A stretch of DNA of 64,000 nucleotides from Crocinitomix sp. (GTDB lineage: Bacteria > Bacteroidota > Bacteroidia > Flavobacteriales_D > Crocinitomicaceae): the NCBI GenBank assembly GCA_013138735.1, contig WTCE01000044.1:1-64000 (forward strand). The letters are read 5' to 3'. Both the position numbers and the translations under genes were made by a program. Position 1 is the stretch's first letter; each line of letters begins with the position of its first letter. The notes beneath the pieces were generated by a model. The model was not told the DNA's origin and searched no databases. It worked only from the letters and a program-made list of their open reading frames with translations. Below, in pieces: positions 1 to 8,030 of this stretch.

Positions 1-1
1 A

Positions 2-142
2 CATGATAAAGAAGAACCGAAACATTATGACTTTTATGGATATATTTACTATTCTGTGACATCTAGTCACAAAATAGTAAAATTTGACGAGGCAAGCCTC
101 GAGGTATTAAACCTGAAAGCGAATAAACGTGAAAATTTATAA
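2..142 (+). CDS. C-terminal 46 residues of an unidentified protein (5' end outside window)
   Basis: An open frame runs from the window edge to a TAA at 140-142 and gives a mixed, plausible protein tail that includes HYDFYGYIYYSVTS and VLNLKANKREN. It overlaps the next gene, which starts with GTG at 129, by 14 bases. Such an overlap is typical of co-transcribed, translationally coupled genes. Too little is present to assign a family. That the frame is coding is an inference from its position and composition. Confidence 0.5.
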   Translation, partial: HDKEEPKHYDFYGYIYYSVTSSHKIVKFDEASLEVLNLKANKRENL

Positions 143-650
143 TGCCACTGAAAAAGATCGCGTCATTTTTGAGGCAAATGATTTTAAAGAAGTTTCGCGT
201 AGATTAATTCAAAATGGTGATTATGCAAGCTATGAAGAACTTAGCATGCGAAAACTTTTGACCACTCAACCTGGCAGGGAGATCATGAAATTGCAAGGTG
301 AAGCGGTTTATTTAAAAACTACAACCCGCGAAAAAAAGCACATCATCAGCTACACCATATATCTGAATAACACAGTTATTAGCACATTAAACCTTTCGAA
401 AGAGGGGAGAAAGAAAGCTCGTGTAGATTATATGTTGAATTCTAATTTTGACAATTTCGGATTAGGAGAAATACTGTTAAAAGAGCTTACGCAATGGGTA
501 ACGAATAAGAGTTCTTTAAAGGAGTTAGAAATATCTATTTTTCCAGAGGATGAAACGAAACGTATTTTATTTCAAAATTTTGGGTTTTGGAGAACAGATA
601 ATTATCTAACGAATAATTCAATACCAATGCAATTTATCAAACGTTTTTAG
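129..650 (+). CDS. GNAT-like (acyltransferase-fold) protein, 173 aa
   Basis: The C-terminal half has the look of a GNAT acyl-CoA-binding core. A beta strand around VDYML is followed by NFGLGEILLKELTQWV, which resembles the Q/RxxGxG/A pyrophosphate loop and its helix. After that come LKELEISIFPEDE, then ILFQNFGFWR, where GNAT proteins usually have an N..a...Y.k.GF segment. The N-terminal 60 residues are not recognisable. The start is GTG and overlaps the preceding gene; the next gene begins 3 bases after the stop. These three look like one operon. The substrate is unknown, and the fold call rests on pattern only. Confidence 0.45.
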   Translation: MKIYNATEKDRVIFEANDFKEVSRRLIQNGDYASYEELSMRKLLTTQPGREIMKLQGEAVYLKTTTREKKHIISYTIYLNNTVISTLNLSKEGRKKARVDYMLNSNFDNFGLGEILLKELTQWVTNKSSLKELEISIFPEDETKRILFQNFGFWRTDNYLTNNSIPMQFIKRF

Positions 651-653
651 TAA

Positions 654-1214
654 ATGATTGAAATATTAAATAATCTCCATTCACTCTTTTCATTTTATGT
701 TTTGCGGCATCTTGCGCTCATTATTCTGTTTTTAATTGTTATTGATTTCTTTTGGAAGAAGCAAAATTTTAAATTTTCATATGCAGTAATTCGCTATATC
801 ATCTTAATTAATTGGGCGCTTAATTTTATGTTACTAATTTTTAGCCTTGATGTACATCTCACCTTTTTAAATCGTGCTACTGGTCTTTATTGGTGGGCTT
901 ATCAGTTTATGTTATTTGGATCCTTTGTTTTACCAGTATTACTGTTCCATAAAAAAATGGGACGCAATAAATGGATTTTATTGACAGTTGGATTTCTATC
1001 GACTTTTGGCTTATCATTCGAGCTATTTGTGAATCTCATCACGTCCTTTCATCAGGACTATTTACCCAGCTCTACAGTACCGTTTTATGTCAGCCATTTA
1101 TTTTTACGAGCGATTATGATGGCTAGTTTTTTAGTAGGAATTGATGTGCTTGTGCACAAGTTTCGAACTGATAAAAAAGAATTAGTAAACCAGGATGTTT
1201 TGGATGGTGATTGA
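654..1214 (+). CDS. Polytopic membrane protein of unknown function, 186 aa
   Basis: About five hydrophobic segments are visible: residues ~17-33, ~43-63, ~80-98, ~106-127 and ~143-165. They are linked by short charged loops such as FFWKKQNFKF and HKKMGRNKW. There is no signal peptide and I recognise no family motif. The gene starts 3 bases after the GNAT-like gene and ends 2 bases before the stop of the convergent WG-repeat gene. It is probably the last gene of a three-gene operon. Confidence 0.6.
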   Translation: MIEILNNLHSLFSFYVLRHLALIILFLIVIDFFWKKQNFKFSYAVIRYIILINWALNFMLLIFSLDVHLTFLNRATGLYWWAYQFMLFGSFVLPVLLFHKKMGRNKWILLTVGFLSTFGLSFELFVNLITSFHQDYLPSSTVPFYVSHLFLRAIMMASFLVGIDVLVHKFRTDKKELVNQDVLDGD

Positions 1215-1216
1215 GC

Positions 1217-2407
1217 CTAATGCCTAACCCAAGCCAAGCCCTCATGAAAAGTTTTTGCTTTAGCAAATAAGGGCGGAATTACAATTTGAAAATCACGATC
1301 CAAATAACCTTTTCCATCTTCGAGGTTGGAAAACGCAATACGCTTGCCATTGTTTGCCCCCATTAAATATTTAACATTTTCTAATGGAATCTTTTTTAAG
1401 TCAGCATCAAAATAATCCTTTTGCGCATTGGCTAAAGAAGTAACTCTTACACTTGGATAAACACCGCAATAATATCCGTCTTTGCTAATATCGCAATAAA
1501 TGGTTTCATATTTCATAGGTAGAATCATCTTACCTGTTGTGTCGATCATCCCTTTTAAGTCGCCTTTTTCAACTACGGCATAGCCATCCTCATTAAAGTT
1601 GATGGCATGATCGTAAATAGGGTCAATAACAAATTCATCTTTAAAATTCACCCATCCCCAGCCTTGGCGATTTGCTTTTGTAATGACTGAAACTAAACCA
1701 TAATTGGCCCCTTGAATGTTTCCCTTTGTCGTTTTAAAGACAACGTTTCCTTTTTTATCAATTAGCACTGTTTTACCAGCCACTGTTGCACGCGCTAAGC
1801 CATTCTTGAACGAACTTGTTCCAGCTTGTATGAACGCCAACGGAATCACTACTTCGCCATCTCTATTGATAAAACCATATTCGCCTTTAACGGAACTGGC
1901 TAAAGCAACTGAAGCTAAACCCTCATTAAAAGAGGATGATCCAATATATTTGCAAGGAATTACTTCATTTCCCAATTCATCCACAAAGCCCATTTTACCA
2001 TCTTTATAAACGGCGCAACGTTTTAAATCGGATTCAAAAAATGTTCCCACTTTTTCGTACTGCTGTGTTGGAATAACTTTACCGGTTTTATCAATTAAAC
2101 GATAAAAACTTTCTCCGTCACGCTTAATCCAGGCCACATTTGCCTTAAAATCTTGTGCTTTCAACAAATCGCATGGAATGACAATTTCCCCTTTTGTGTT
2201 CACATAACCGTCACCCGTTACCCAAGCGTTATTGACCAAGGTGTTCTTATGAACCACGGCCAAACCATTGTAAAAGTCTGAAACATAAATGGCGTCAATT
2301 GTAAAAACGGTTTCCCCATCTTCGTTAATGCAAGTCCATGTTTTATTTTTTGCCTGACTTGAAAGTCCTGCAAATAGTAGAATTATTAATATTGCTATTT
2401 TTCTCAT
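1217..2407 (-). CDS. Secreted WG-repeat protein, 396 aa
   Basis: A Sec signal peptide (MRKIAILIILLFAGLSSQA) is followed almost entirely by WG-type repeats of about 40-50 residues. The recurring pattern is G-[YF]-[VI]-N/D-x-x-G-[EK]-x-V-[IV]-P-x-x-[YF]-D, for example GYVNTKGEIVIPC, GFVDELGNEVIPCKY, GFINRDGEVVIPL, GWVNFKDEFVIDPIY and GYLDRDFQIVIPPLF. WG (KWG) repeats are common in Bacteroidota, probably form beta-rich surface-exposed domains, and have no enzymatic role known to me. No lipobox or T9SS sorting domain is present, so the likely location is the periplasm. A second, shorter WG protein lies at 4431-5048. Confidence 0.75.
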   Translation of the reverse strand: MRKIAILIILLFAGLSSQAKNKTWTCINEDGETVFTIDAIYVSDFYNGLAVVHKNTLVNNAWVTGDGYVNTKGEIVIPCDLLKAQDFKANVAWIKRDGESFYRLIDKTGKVIPTQQYEKVGTFFESDLKRCAVYKDGKMGFVDELGNEVIPCKYIGSSSFNEGLASVALASSVKGEYGFINRDGEVVIPLAFIQAGTSSFKNGLARATVAGKTVLIDKKGNVVFKTTKGNIQGANYGLVSVITKANRQGWGWVNFKDEFVIDPIYDHAINFNEDGYAVVEKGDLKGMIDTTGKMILPMKYETIYCDISKDGYYCGVYPSVRVTSLANAQKDYFDADLKKIPLENVKYLMGANNGKRIAFSNLEDGKGYLDRDFQIVIPPLFAKAKTFHEGLAWVRH

Positions 2408-2494
2408 TCTGAAGGTTATAATCGTTCTTATTCAAAAGTAATGAGATTTAAGCAATTATTGAACCAAAAGTGTGCGTTCCAAGCAATAAATCAT

Positions 2495-3766
2495 TTACAC
2501 GAAACTTACAGGAACTAAAATAGGATGCAAAGCCTGCTCAATATCTGCTATTAAATCATCCGCATTTTCAACTCCAATTGACAAGCGTATGAGGCGATCA
2601 GTGATTTCATATTTCACTTTTTCGGCAGGATCAATTCCAACATGAGTCATTGAAGCTGGGTGCTCTGCCAAGGATTCTGTTCCGCCCAAACTTACAGCGA
2701 GCTTAATTAAACCTAGATTATTCAAAAATTGAAAAGCCTCTTTTTCTCCACCCCTAATATTAAATGAAACCATGGCTCCAGTACCTTCACATTGTTTCTC
2801 AAAAATTTCTGCTTGCCGTGTTTCTTTTTCAATATGGCCTAAATGATAGAGCTTTTCAACAAGTGGATGCTCGGATAAAAATGCAGCAACTTTAGTCGCA
2901 TTTTCTTCTTGCTTATCCATTCTCAATTTCAATGTTTCTAAACTTCGCATCAACAACCAACCTGTATTTGGACTGGTTTGATTACCTAAAAAAGTACGCA
3001 TTACTTTTACCTTTCCCATCAAATCAAAATTGCCTAAAACGGCACCTGCGATCACATCACTATGACCACCAATATATTTAGTTGCTGAATAAATCACAAG
3101 ATCCGCACCATGCTTTAAAGGATGTTGCCAAAGTGGCCCCATGTAGGTATTATCTACCGCAACAATAACGTCTTTATTCACTGTCCCGAATTGCTCTCCC
3201 AATTCCCGACACATTTGAATGTCAATTAAGGCATTTGTTGGATTCGCAGGAGTTTCAACATAGATTAACGTTAAATTATTCGCATGACCCGAATCAATAA
3301 TCCGATCTTCTATAGCCTCGCGAGAATCATTCGCGTCAAAACCCAAGACATGAATACCATAGCGGGTTAAAACATGTTGAATAAAATGAGCTGTTCCGCC
3401 ATAGGTTGGATTACTATACAACAACAAATCGCCTGGACTTAAAAACTCCATTAAGACTGTTGAAATGGCCGCCATTCCGCTTTCAAATACAGCACATTCC
3501 TCTGCTTCATCCCAAAGCGTTAAGCGATTCTCTAAAATTTCTAAATCAGGATTATTGATTCGGCTATAGATTAAACCAACTTCTTCTTCCGCCTCTTTTT
3601 CGCGCAATCCATAAGCTAATTCAAAAAACGATTTTCCTTCCTCTGCGTTTTTAAACACAAATGTTGATGTTTGAAAAATGGGACATTTTATAGCACCCTC
3701 TGATAATTCTGGCTTATAACCATAAGACATCATCAAACTTTCTGGTTTTAATTTTCGATTTTTCAT
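2495..3766 (-). CDS. PLP-dependent Cys/Met metabolism enzyme (probable gamma-lyase/gamma-synthase), 423 aa
   Basis: This is a member of the Cys/Met-metabolism PLP family (cystathionine gamma-synthase, cystathionine gamma-lyase, methionine gamma-lyase). The Schiff-base lysine lies in SATK (K230) within VIYSATKYIGGHSD. The phosphate-binding YSR (residues 67-69) and the PLP-stacking tyrosine in NPTYGGT (~120-125) are present. Methionine gamma-lyases usually have a cysteine in the YGC position, but this protein has YGG, so substrate specificity cannot be set. The protein is slightly longer than the usual ~400 residues. It is divergent from an Lrp/AsnC regulator 166 bp away, which suggests amino-acid-responsive control and fits a catabolic role. 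Confidence 0.85.
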   Translation of the reverse strand: MKNRKLKPESLMMSYGYKPELSEGAIKCPIFQTSTFVFKNAEEGKSFFELAYGLREKEAEEEVGLIYSRINNPDLEILENRLTLWDEAEECAVFESGMAAISTVLMEFLSPGDLLLYSNPTYGGTAHFIQHVLTRYGIHVLGFDANDSREAIEDRIIDSGHANNLTLIYVETPANPTNALIDIQMCRELGEQFGTVNKDVIVAVDNTYMGPLWQHPLKHGADLVIYSATKYIGGHSDVIAGAVLGNFDLMGKVKVMRTFLGNQTSPNTGWLLMRSLETLKLRMDKQEENATKVAAFLSEHPLVEKLYHLGHIEKETRQAEIFEKQCEGTGAMVSFNIRGGEKEAFQFLNNLGLIKLAVSLGGTESLAEHPASMTHVGIDPAEKVKYEITDRLIRLSIGVENADDLIADIEQALHPILVPVSFV

Positions 3767-3847
3767 TGCGTTATAGATTTAGAATCAGATTTAATTAGGA
3801 CAAAAATCAGACAATACAGAACATAAAACTATATTTTTTTATTAATT

Positions 3848-3862
3848 TAGATTAAAAATCTA
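3848..3862. promoter_or_regulatory. Inverted repeat TAGATT-AAA-AATCTA, candidate Lrp/AsnC operator
   Basis: A perfect 6-bp inverted repeat with a 3-bp centre sits in the 166-bp divergent region between the PLP enzyme and the Lrp/AsnC gene. Further TAGATT-like half sites occur at about 3775 and GGATTAGAAAT at about 3908. Lrp-family proteins bind such AT-rich dyads, so this is a reasonable operator guess. No binding evidence exists here. Confidence 0.4.
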
Positions 3863-3932
3863 TCAAAACTAAATAATAGCATAATAAATTCTTTTTATTT
3901 GCTAAATTGGATTAGAAATAGAAAAATTAGCC

Positions 3933-4397
3933 ATGGCACATTTAGATAAAATCGATCAACAACTCATTCTATTATTGCAAGCAGATTCTTCGCGCACGAT
4001 TAAACAATTGGCCGCCGAATTAAATTTAACCAACACGCCAGTTTATGAACGCATTAAACGTTTAGAAAAAACGGGTGTAATTGAAGGTTATCGTGCAGAG
4101 ATTAACGCCGCACAAGTTGGCAAGGAATTAATGATTTTTAGTCACGTCTCGCTCAAGGAGCATTCAAAAGAATTTTTGCTGAATTTTGAAACAAAAGTTA
4201 AAGGATTAACTGAAGTCATTGAATGTTATCACGTTTCTGGCGAGCATGATTATTTATTAAAAGTATTGGTTGCTAATATGAAAGGTTATCGCGAATTTCT
4301 GACCGAAAAATTGGCCAAAATAAAAAATATTGGTAATGTTCATTCCTCATTTGTGGTAGAAGAAATTAAGAAGGATAGAATTATTGATCCGAGATAA
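3933..4397 (+). CDS. Lrp/AsnC-family transcriptional regulator, 154 aa
   Basis: The length and domain order are standard for the family. An N-terminal winged helix-turn-helix (LDKIDQQLILLLQADSSRT, then IKQLAAELNLTNTPVYERIKRLEKTGVIEGYRA) occupies residues ~4-55. A RAM/AsnC ligand-binding domain follows, with the typical VIECYHVSGEHDYLLKVLV core around residues 95-113. Lrp-type proteins sense amino acids and act as octamers. Its divergent neighbour is a PLP enzyme of sulfur amino acid metabolism, the probable target. Confidence 0.92.
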   Translation: MAHLDKIDQQLILLLQADSSRTIKQLAAELNLTNTPVYERIKRLEKTGVIEGYRAEINAAQVGKELMIFSHVSLKEHSKEFLLNFETKVKGLTEVIECYHVSGEHDYLLKVLVANMKGYREFLTEKLAKIKNIGNVHSSFVVEEIKKDRIIDPR

Positions 4398-4430
4398 AAT
4401 AATGGGTGATTAAACGGATTTCGGTCAGAT

Positions 4431-5048
4431 TTATTCCGCTATTCCGGGTAAACGCTTTCCTGATTTATCTATATAAAACCATTCATCCGAATTCCATGAC
4501 CAATGTTCAGGATCGCTTTGGACTTGAATGCAATTAAATGCCACTTCAGCTACTCCGTTTTCAAAAGGCCATGCACAAGAATAGATTGGAGGGATCACTA
4601 TTTCTCCTAATTCGTTCGCATAGCCAATTTTGTCATCTGCCACAATCCTAAATAACCCATCCTTTACATAATCAGGCCCTTGCTCAAAAACAAAAATCTC
4701 GAATAACTCATTTTCAGCTTTGTCTATACCAATCCAGTCATATTCTTGATTCATCACTATAGCAAAATTTTTGAATGTATCGGTTCGAACTACTTGATAT
4801 GCCCCAATTGGAATGACAGTGTCATCCAAATAATCCACATATCCGCATTCATGATCCTCATTACAAAAACGATAAAGAAAATCTGAATCTCGTGGTTCCG
4901 TCTCAATCAAATTAGGGTTAGAATCCATGACCGAATCCAAGACGACAACTGTACTGTCAATAGTTGTATTTGAAACCTTTTCTGGAGTTCCATTGCAATT
5001 GAACAAAACAATACTGAACAAAATAAAAGAAGGCCAATTTGATTTCAT
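4431..5048 (-). CDS. WG-repeat lipoprotein, 205 aa
   Basis: The N-terminus is a lipoprotein signal peptide ending in the lipobox LFNC (C18), followed by a Thr/Ser/Asp-rich linker. The body holds three to four WG-like repeats: CGYVDYLDDTVIPIGAY, DWIGIDKAENELFEI, IGYANELGEIVIPPIYS and WFYIDKSGKRLPG. It is probably anchored in a membrane facing the periplasm or cell surface. It follows the small membrane protein at 5072-5251 by 23 bases and probably belongs to the hutI operon. The function is unknown, and it is related in architecture to the WG protein at 1217-2407. Confidence 0.7.
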   Translation of the reverse strand: MKSNWPSFILFSIVLFNCNGTPEKVSNTTIDSTVVVLDSVMDSNPNLIETEPRDSDFLYRFCNEDHECGYVDYLDDTVIPIGAYQVVRTDTFKNFAIVMNQEYDWIGIDKAENELFEIFVFEQGPDYVKDGLFRIVADDKIGYANELGEIVIPPIYSCAWPFENGVAEVAFNCIQVQSDPEHWSWNSDEWFYIDKSGKRLPGIAE

Positions 5049-5071
5049 AATCCACTTATTTCATCATCCAC

Positions 5072-5251
5072 TTATTTCTTTTTCCACTTATGTTCAAAAA
5101 TATAATAATAAACTGCCAGGGCGATACTTGATAAACTGGCAACCTTCATCCAAGAAAACTGAAATACATTCCCGTTTTGAAGCAAAATCAAAACCTGCAA
5201 TAGTATAATTGCAAATGCAATAGACAGGATAATTTTCCAAACCTTACGCAT
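5072..5251 (-). CDS. Small two-helix membrane protein, 59 aa, translationally coupled to hutI
   Basis: This short gene begins with an ATG that overlaps the hutI stop codon in a TAATG arrangement. The product has an N-terminal basic residue cluster (MRKVWK), a hydrophobic helix at residues ~7-25 and a second at ~36-51. It ends in a lysine-rich cytoplasmic tail (EHKWKKK). The one-base overlap, clean topology and downstream WG lipoprotein support a real gene. No family is recognised. Just after the stop, a 16-bp segment beginning GAAATAAGTGGAT is imperfectly duplicated in tandem (about 5047-5078), between this stop and the next start. Confidence 0.6.
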   Translation of the reverse strand: MRKVWKIILSIAFAIILLQVLILLQNGNVFQFSWMKVASLSSIALAVYYYIFEHKWKKK

Positions 5252-6486
5252 TAAAAAAGTAGCGTTTGCTCTACTATGTTTTCTCCAAAAGAATAAGGGA
5301 TATAATCCAAAGATGGGATTTCTTTTGTGATAATGATATTTGCTTTTTTGCCAATCGTTATTGAACCTAATTCTTTTCCTAATTCCATTGCAAAAGCCCC
5401 GTTAATTGTGGTAGCATTCAGTGCTTGACTCGGTGTCATGCGCATCTTAACGCAAGCCAAAGAAGTAACAAACTGCATATTTCCACTCGGCGTAGATCCC
5501 GGATTATAATCGGTCGCTAATGCAACAGCTATATTATTTTCCATCAGTTGCAATACGGGCGAATAAGGAATATTCAGAAAAAAGGAACAGCTTGGCAAAG
5601 CCGTGGCAATGGTTGTGCTATTCTTTAATTCATCAATATCGTTATTGTCCAATTCTTCTAAATGGTCAACAGAAACAGCCCCGTGCTTCACCCCAATACC
5701 TACTCCACCAATTATGGAAAATTGATTCACATGGATTTTAGGTTTTAGACCTACCGCTACTCCAGCTGCTAATATTCGATCTAATTGTTGGGGCGTAAAA
5801 TAATTACGCTCACAAAAAACGTCAATATAATCTGCCAAGTTTTCTTCAGCAATTTTAGGCAGCATTTCGTTGATGATTAAATCAACATAAGCGTCCTGAT
5901 TTTCTTTGTATTCTGTAGGAAAAGCATGGGCTCCCAAAAAGGTCGCTTTTATTGTTAAATCAGACTTTTCTTTTAAAGTTTTGATAACACGTAACATCTT
6001 TAACTCGGCTGCAACACTCAAACCGTAACCACTTTTAATCTCAACGGCACCTGTTCCGTGCGCTTTGATTAATTCAAGGCGTTTCATAGCGTCTGCCACC
6101 AGTTCTTCTTCTGGCATGTCGGCTAATTTTCTTGCAGAATTTAAAATTCCGCCGCCTTTTTTACCAATTTCTTCATAGGACAAACCTTTGATTCGGTCGA
6201 CAAATTCATCCTCACGGGTTTTGGCAAAAACAATATGTGTATGTGAATCGCAAAATGCAGGAATAACGTATTTTCCGTCAGCATCAATTACTTCCAAATT
6301 GTTCCAATCAATAACTCCTGCCAGTTCAGACATGGGTCCGTACATTGAAATTTTACCATCCTCAATTGCTAAAAAAGCATTTTCAAGACACTGGAATTCG
6401 GCCATTTCTTTTCCGCGAAGAGGAGCGCCAGTGGTTTCCAGAATTCCACCAAGTCCTTTAATGTTTTTGATTAAAATGTTTGCCAT
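5251..6486 (-). CDS. hutI: Imidazolonepropionase, 411 aa
   Basis: HutI hydrolyses 4-imidazolone-5-propionate to N-formimino-L-glutamate in histidine degradation. The amidohydrolase HxH metal site is in SHTHIVFAKTREDEF (H82, H84), with the family-specific R91-E92. The later histidines in FLGAHAFPTEY and KIHVNQFS and the aspartate in LATDYNPGSTPSGNMQ are all present. The length is normal. No hutH, hutU or hutG lies in the window, so the rest of the pathway must be elsewhere. Two small unrelated genes follow in the same direction and start on or just after its stop. Confidence 0.95.
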   Translation of the reverse strand: MANILIKNIKGLGGILETTGAPLRGKEMAEFQCLENAFLAIEDGKISMYGPMSELAGVIDWNNLEVIDADGKYVIPAFCDSHTHIVFAKTREDEFVDRIKGLSYEEIGKKGGGILNSARKLADMPEEELVADAMKRLELIKAHGTGAVEIKSGYGLSVAAELKMLRVIKTLKEKSDLTIKATFLGAHAFPTEYKENQDAYVDLIINEMLPKIAEENLADYIDVFCERNYFTPQQLDRILAAGVAVGLKPKIHVNQFSIIGGVGIGVKHGAVSVDHLEELDNNDIDELKNSTTIATALPSCSFFLNIPYSPVLQLMENNIAVALATDYNPGSTPSGNMQFVTSLACVKMRMTPSQALNATTINGAFAMELGKELGSITIGKKANIIITKEIPSLDYIPYSFGENIVEQTLLF

Positions 6487-6542
6487 GTCTTTATTCTAAT
6501 TTATCGTCAAAAATACTAAAAATAGAATGAAAGTAAATTCAA

Positions 6543-6572
6543 AAAAAAGAAACGTATTGCAGTTTCTTTTTT
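6543..6572. terminator. A/T-rich hairpin in the divergent hutI / 6778 region
   Basis: AAAAAAGAAAC (6543-6553) pairs perfectly with GTTTCTTTTTT (6562-6572) around an 8-nt loop. It resembles an intrinsic terminator in either direction, but both flanking genes point away from it. It could act as an attenuator or barrier, or it could simply be a structural repeat. The stem is mostly A-T. Confidence 0.3.
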
Positions 6573-6671
6573 AAGCAATTTAATTGAAAAATCATCTCTG
6601 GCTAAAAAAGACCTAAACACCTCTCTAAATCTTTTAGAACCTAAACCGTTTAAACATTCGATCCCTCAGTT

Positions 6672-6688
6672 TTGGCACAGCATTTGCA
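6672..6688 (+). promoter_or_regulatory. Sigma-54 (RpoN)-type -24/-12 promoter
   Basis: The sequence TTGGCACAGCATTTGCA matches the sigma-54 consensus TTGGCACG-N4-TTGCA with one substitution. The invariant GG and GC are separated by exactly 10 nt. It lies 90 bp upstream of the ATG at 6778 and in the same orientation, so transcription would begin near 6699. This places the small secreted protein, and probably the LpoB-like lipoprotein behind it, under an activator-dependent promoter. The match is seen in the sequence; its use is inferred. Confidence 0.6.
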
Positions 6689-6777
6689 CTTTGATTAGTG
6701 AACATAAAAAATAGACTTGAGTAGGGGGACGCAATTATCAACACGATTCTCTACCAACAACAATAAAAATTGAAGTT

Positions 6778-7173
6778 ATGAAAAAAGCAAAACACATATT
6801 AGCAGGATTTTTAATCTTATCATCAGTTGGATCAATAGCACAAGAGTTGGCTCCGGATCAAAATCCGAATTATCAAAACAGTGCAGAAAAATATGCAGAA
6901 AGATCAGCAGAGTTAACCGCTACACAAAGCGAAACCACACATGACACTTATAAAGCATATGACTATAGAGAAGCGAAAGCTGAGAAAAAACAAGAACGGA
7001 AAGACCGTCAACATGAGTTACGCAAATTAAGAATGCAAAACCGCTACAGATGTGGTTCTAACAGATATTATAATAACGGATATCCAAATGGGAATTACAA
7101 CAACCAATATTATAACAACAGTAATTACGGATTACCAAGTTGCGGAACAGGACTATTTTATCCATTTCACTAA
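6778..7173 (+). CDS. Small secreted protein with charged core and Tyr/Asn-rich tail, 131 aa
   Basis: A clear signal peptide (MKKAKHILAGFLILSSVGSIA) precedes a charged, probably helical middle (residues ~60-92, rich in K/E/R). The tail is low in complexity and rich in Asn, Tyr and Gly with two cysteines (residues ~95-131). No family is recognised. It is the first gene after the sigma-54-type promoter, 52 bp before the LpoB-like gene, so it probably shares a transcript and an envelope role with it. Confidence 0.6.
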   Translation: MKKAKHILAGFLILSSVGSIAQELAPDQNPNYQNSAEKYAERSAELTATQSETTHDTYKAYDYREAKAEKKQERKDRQHELRKLRMQNRYRCGSNRYYNNGYPNGNYNNQYYNNSNYGLPSCGTGLFYPFH

Positions 7174-7225
7174 ATTGCACTCCGAATAAACAGTAAAAAA
7201 AAATTAACGATAAAAACATAAGATC

Positions 7226-7813
7226 ATGAAAACTTTAAAATTTAACTTATTCTTTGCAGTCATACTTGCATTTTCTGTGCAAAGCTGTATGAGAAGCGTA
7301 TCGCGTGTTGATCCAGATAAAGAAATAGACCTCAGTGGAAGATGGAATGATGTAGATTCTAAACTTACGGCTGACGCCATGATTGATCAAGTTTTAGGTG
7401 AAATTTGGTTAAAGAAACACATGACTGAAAAGAAAGAAAAGCCAGTTGTGATTGTAGGATTCGTTAAAAATAAAAGTCACGAACACATAGATGCTGAAAC
7501 GTTTATGAAAGATATTGAAAAGGCTTTTATTATGTCGCAAAAAGTACGCTTAGTACAAGGCGGTGAGAAACGAGATGCTATTCGTGGCGAGCGTGCCGAT
7601 CAACAAGATAATTCGTCTGTTTCTACCATGAAAAAATGGGGATTAGAAGTTGGAGCGGATTATATGCTGCAAGGTTCTATCAATTCAATTGTAGATGCCA
7701 TAGATCGTAAAAAGGTCGTTTTTTACCAAATTGATTTAGAATTAACCAATATGCAAACGAATGAAATTGTTTGGATTGGCGACAAAAAAATCAAGAAGTT
7801 TGTTAAAAACTAG
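7226..7813 (+). CDS. LpoB-like lipoprotein (penicillin-binding protein activator family), 195 aa
   Basis: The signal peptide ends in a lipobox with C21 (VQSC). The remainder fits the LpoB family. It has the LSGRWND start of the domain, PVVIVGFVKNKSHEHIDAETFMKDIEKAF, the Gly-Ala-Asp-Tyr-hydrophobic segment (VGADYMLQGSINS), and the terminal ELTNMQTNEIVWIGDKKIKKF. In gammaproteobacteria LpoB activates PBP1b from the outer membrane. Bacteroidota homologues are common, but I know of no fixed function for them. It lies between a small secreted protein and a COG3014-type lipoprotein, and a terminator follows at 7933. Confidence 0.85.
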   Translation: MKTLKFNLFFAVILAFSVQSCMRSVSRVDPDKEIDLSGRWNDVDSKLTADAMIDQVLGEIWLKKHMTEKKEKPVVIVGFVKNKSHEHIDAETFMKDIEKAFIMSQKVRLVQGGEKRDAIRGERADQQDNSSVSTMKKWGLEVGADYMLQGSINSIVDAIDRKKVVFYQIDLELTNMQTNEIVWIGDKKIKKFVKN

Positions 7814-7826
7814 AGTAGCGCACTTC

Positions 7827-7890
7827 GATACTTCGACGGGCTCAGCAGACTAACCTCAGCAAGCTAAACTGAGAATTAGAGTTGAGCGAA
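7827..7890. repeat. Intergenic repeat-like element with CTTCGACGGGCTCAGC core
   Basis: The stretch after the LpoB-like gene holds CTTCGACGGGCTCAGC and an inverted CTCAG...CTGAG pair (7855-7873). From memory, similar CTTCGAC-GCTCAG elements are scattered between genes in many Bacteroidota. Only one copy is visible in this window, so its repeat status is not proven here. Confidence 0.3.
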
Positions 7891-7932
7891 AAGTTTTTAA
7901 GTGAAATAAAATTATAGAATTAATAAACATAG

Positions 7933-7980
7933 ATCTGCATTGGGTAAGTTAAAACAACATTACTCAATGCGGATTTTTTA
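7933..7980 (+). terminator. Strong intrinsic terminator after the LpoB-like gene
   Basis: ATCTGCATTGGGTAA (7933-7947) pairs with TTACTCAATGCGGAT (7960-7974) over 15 bp with two G-U pairs and a 12-nt loop, and a T run follows. It separates the LpoB-like gene from the COG3014 gene, so the latter probably has its own promoter. Confidence 0.85.
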
Positions 7981-8030
7981 TAAAAACAGAAGCCTTAAAA
8001 CATTAAAATTCATTACCATTCTCCAACACC

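Noticed and set aside
2495-3766. Firm naming as methionine gamma-lyase
   Set aside because: The cysteine typical of that enzyme next to the PLP-stacking tyrosine is a glycine here (YGG), so the specific activity is left open.
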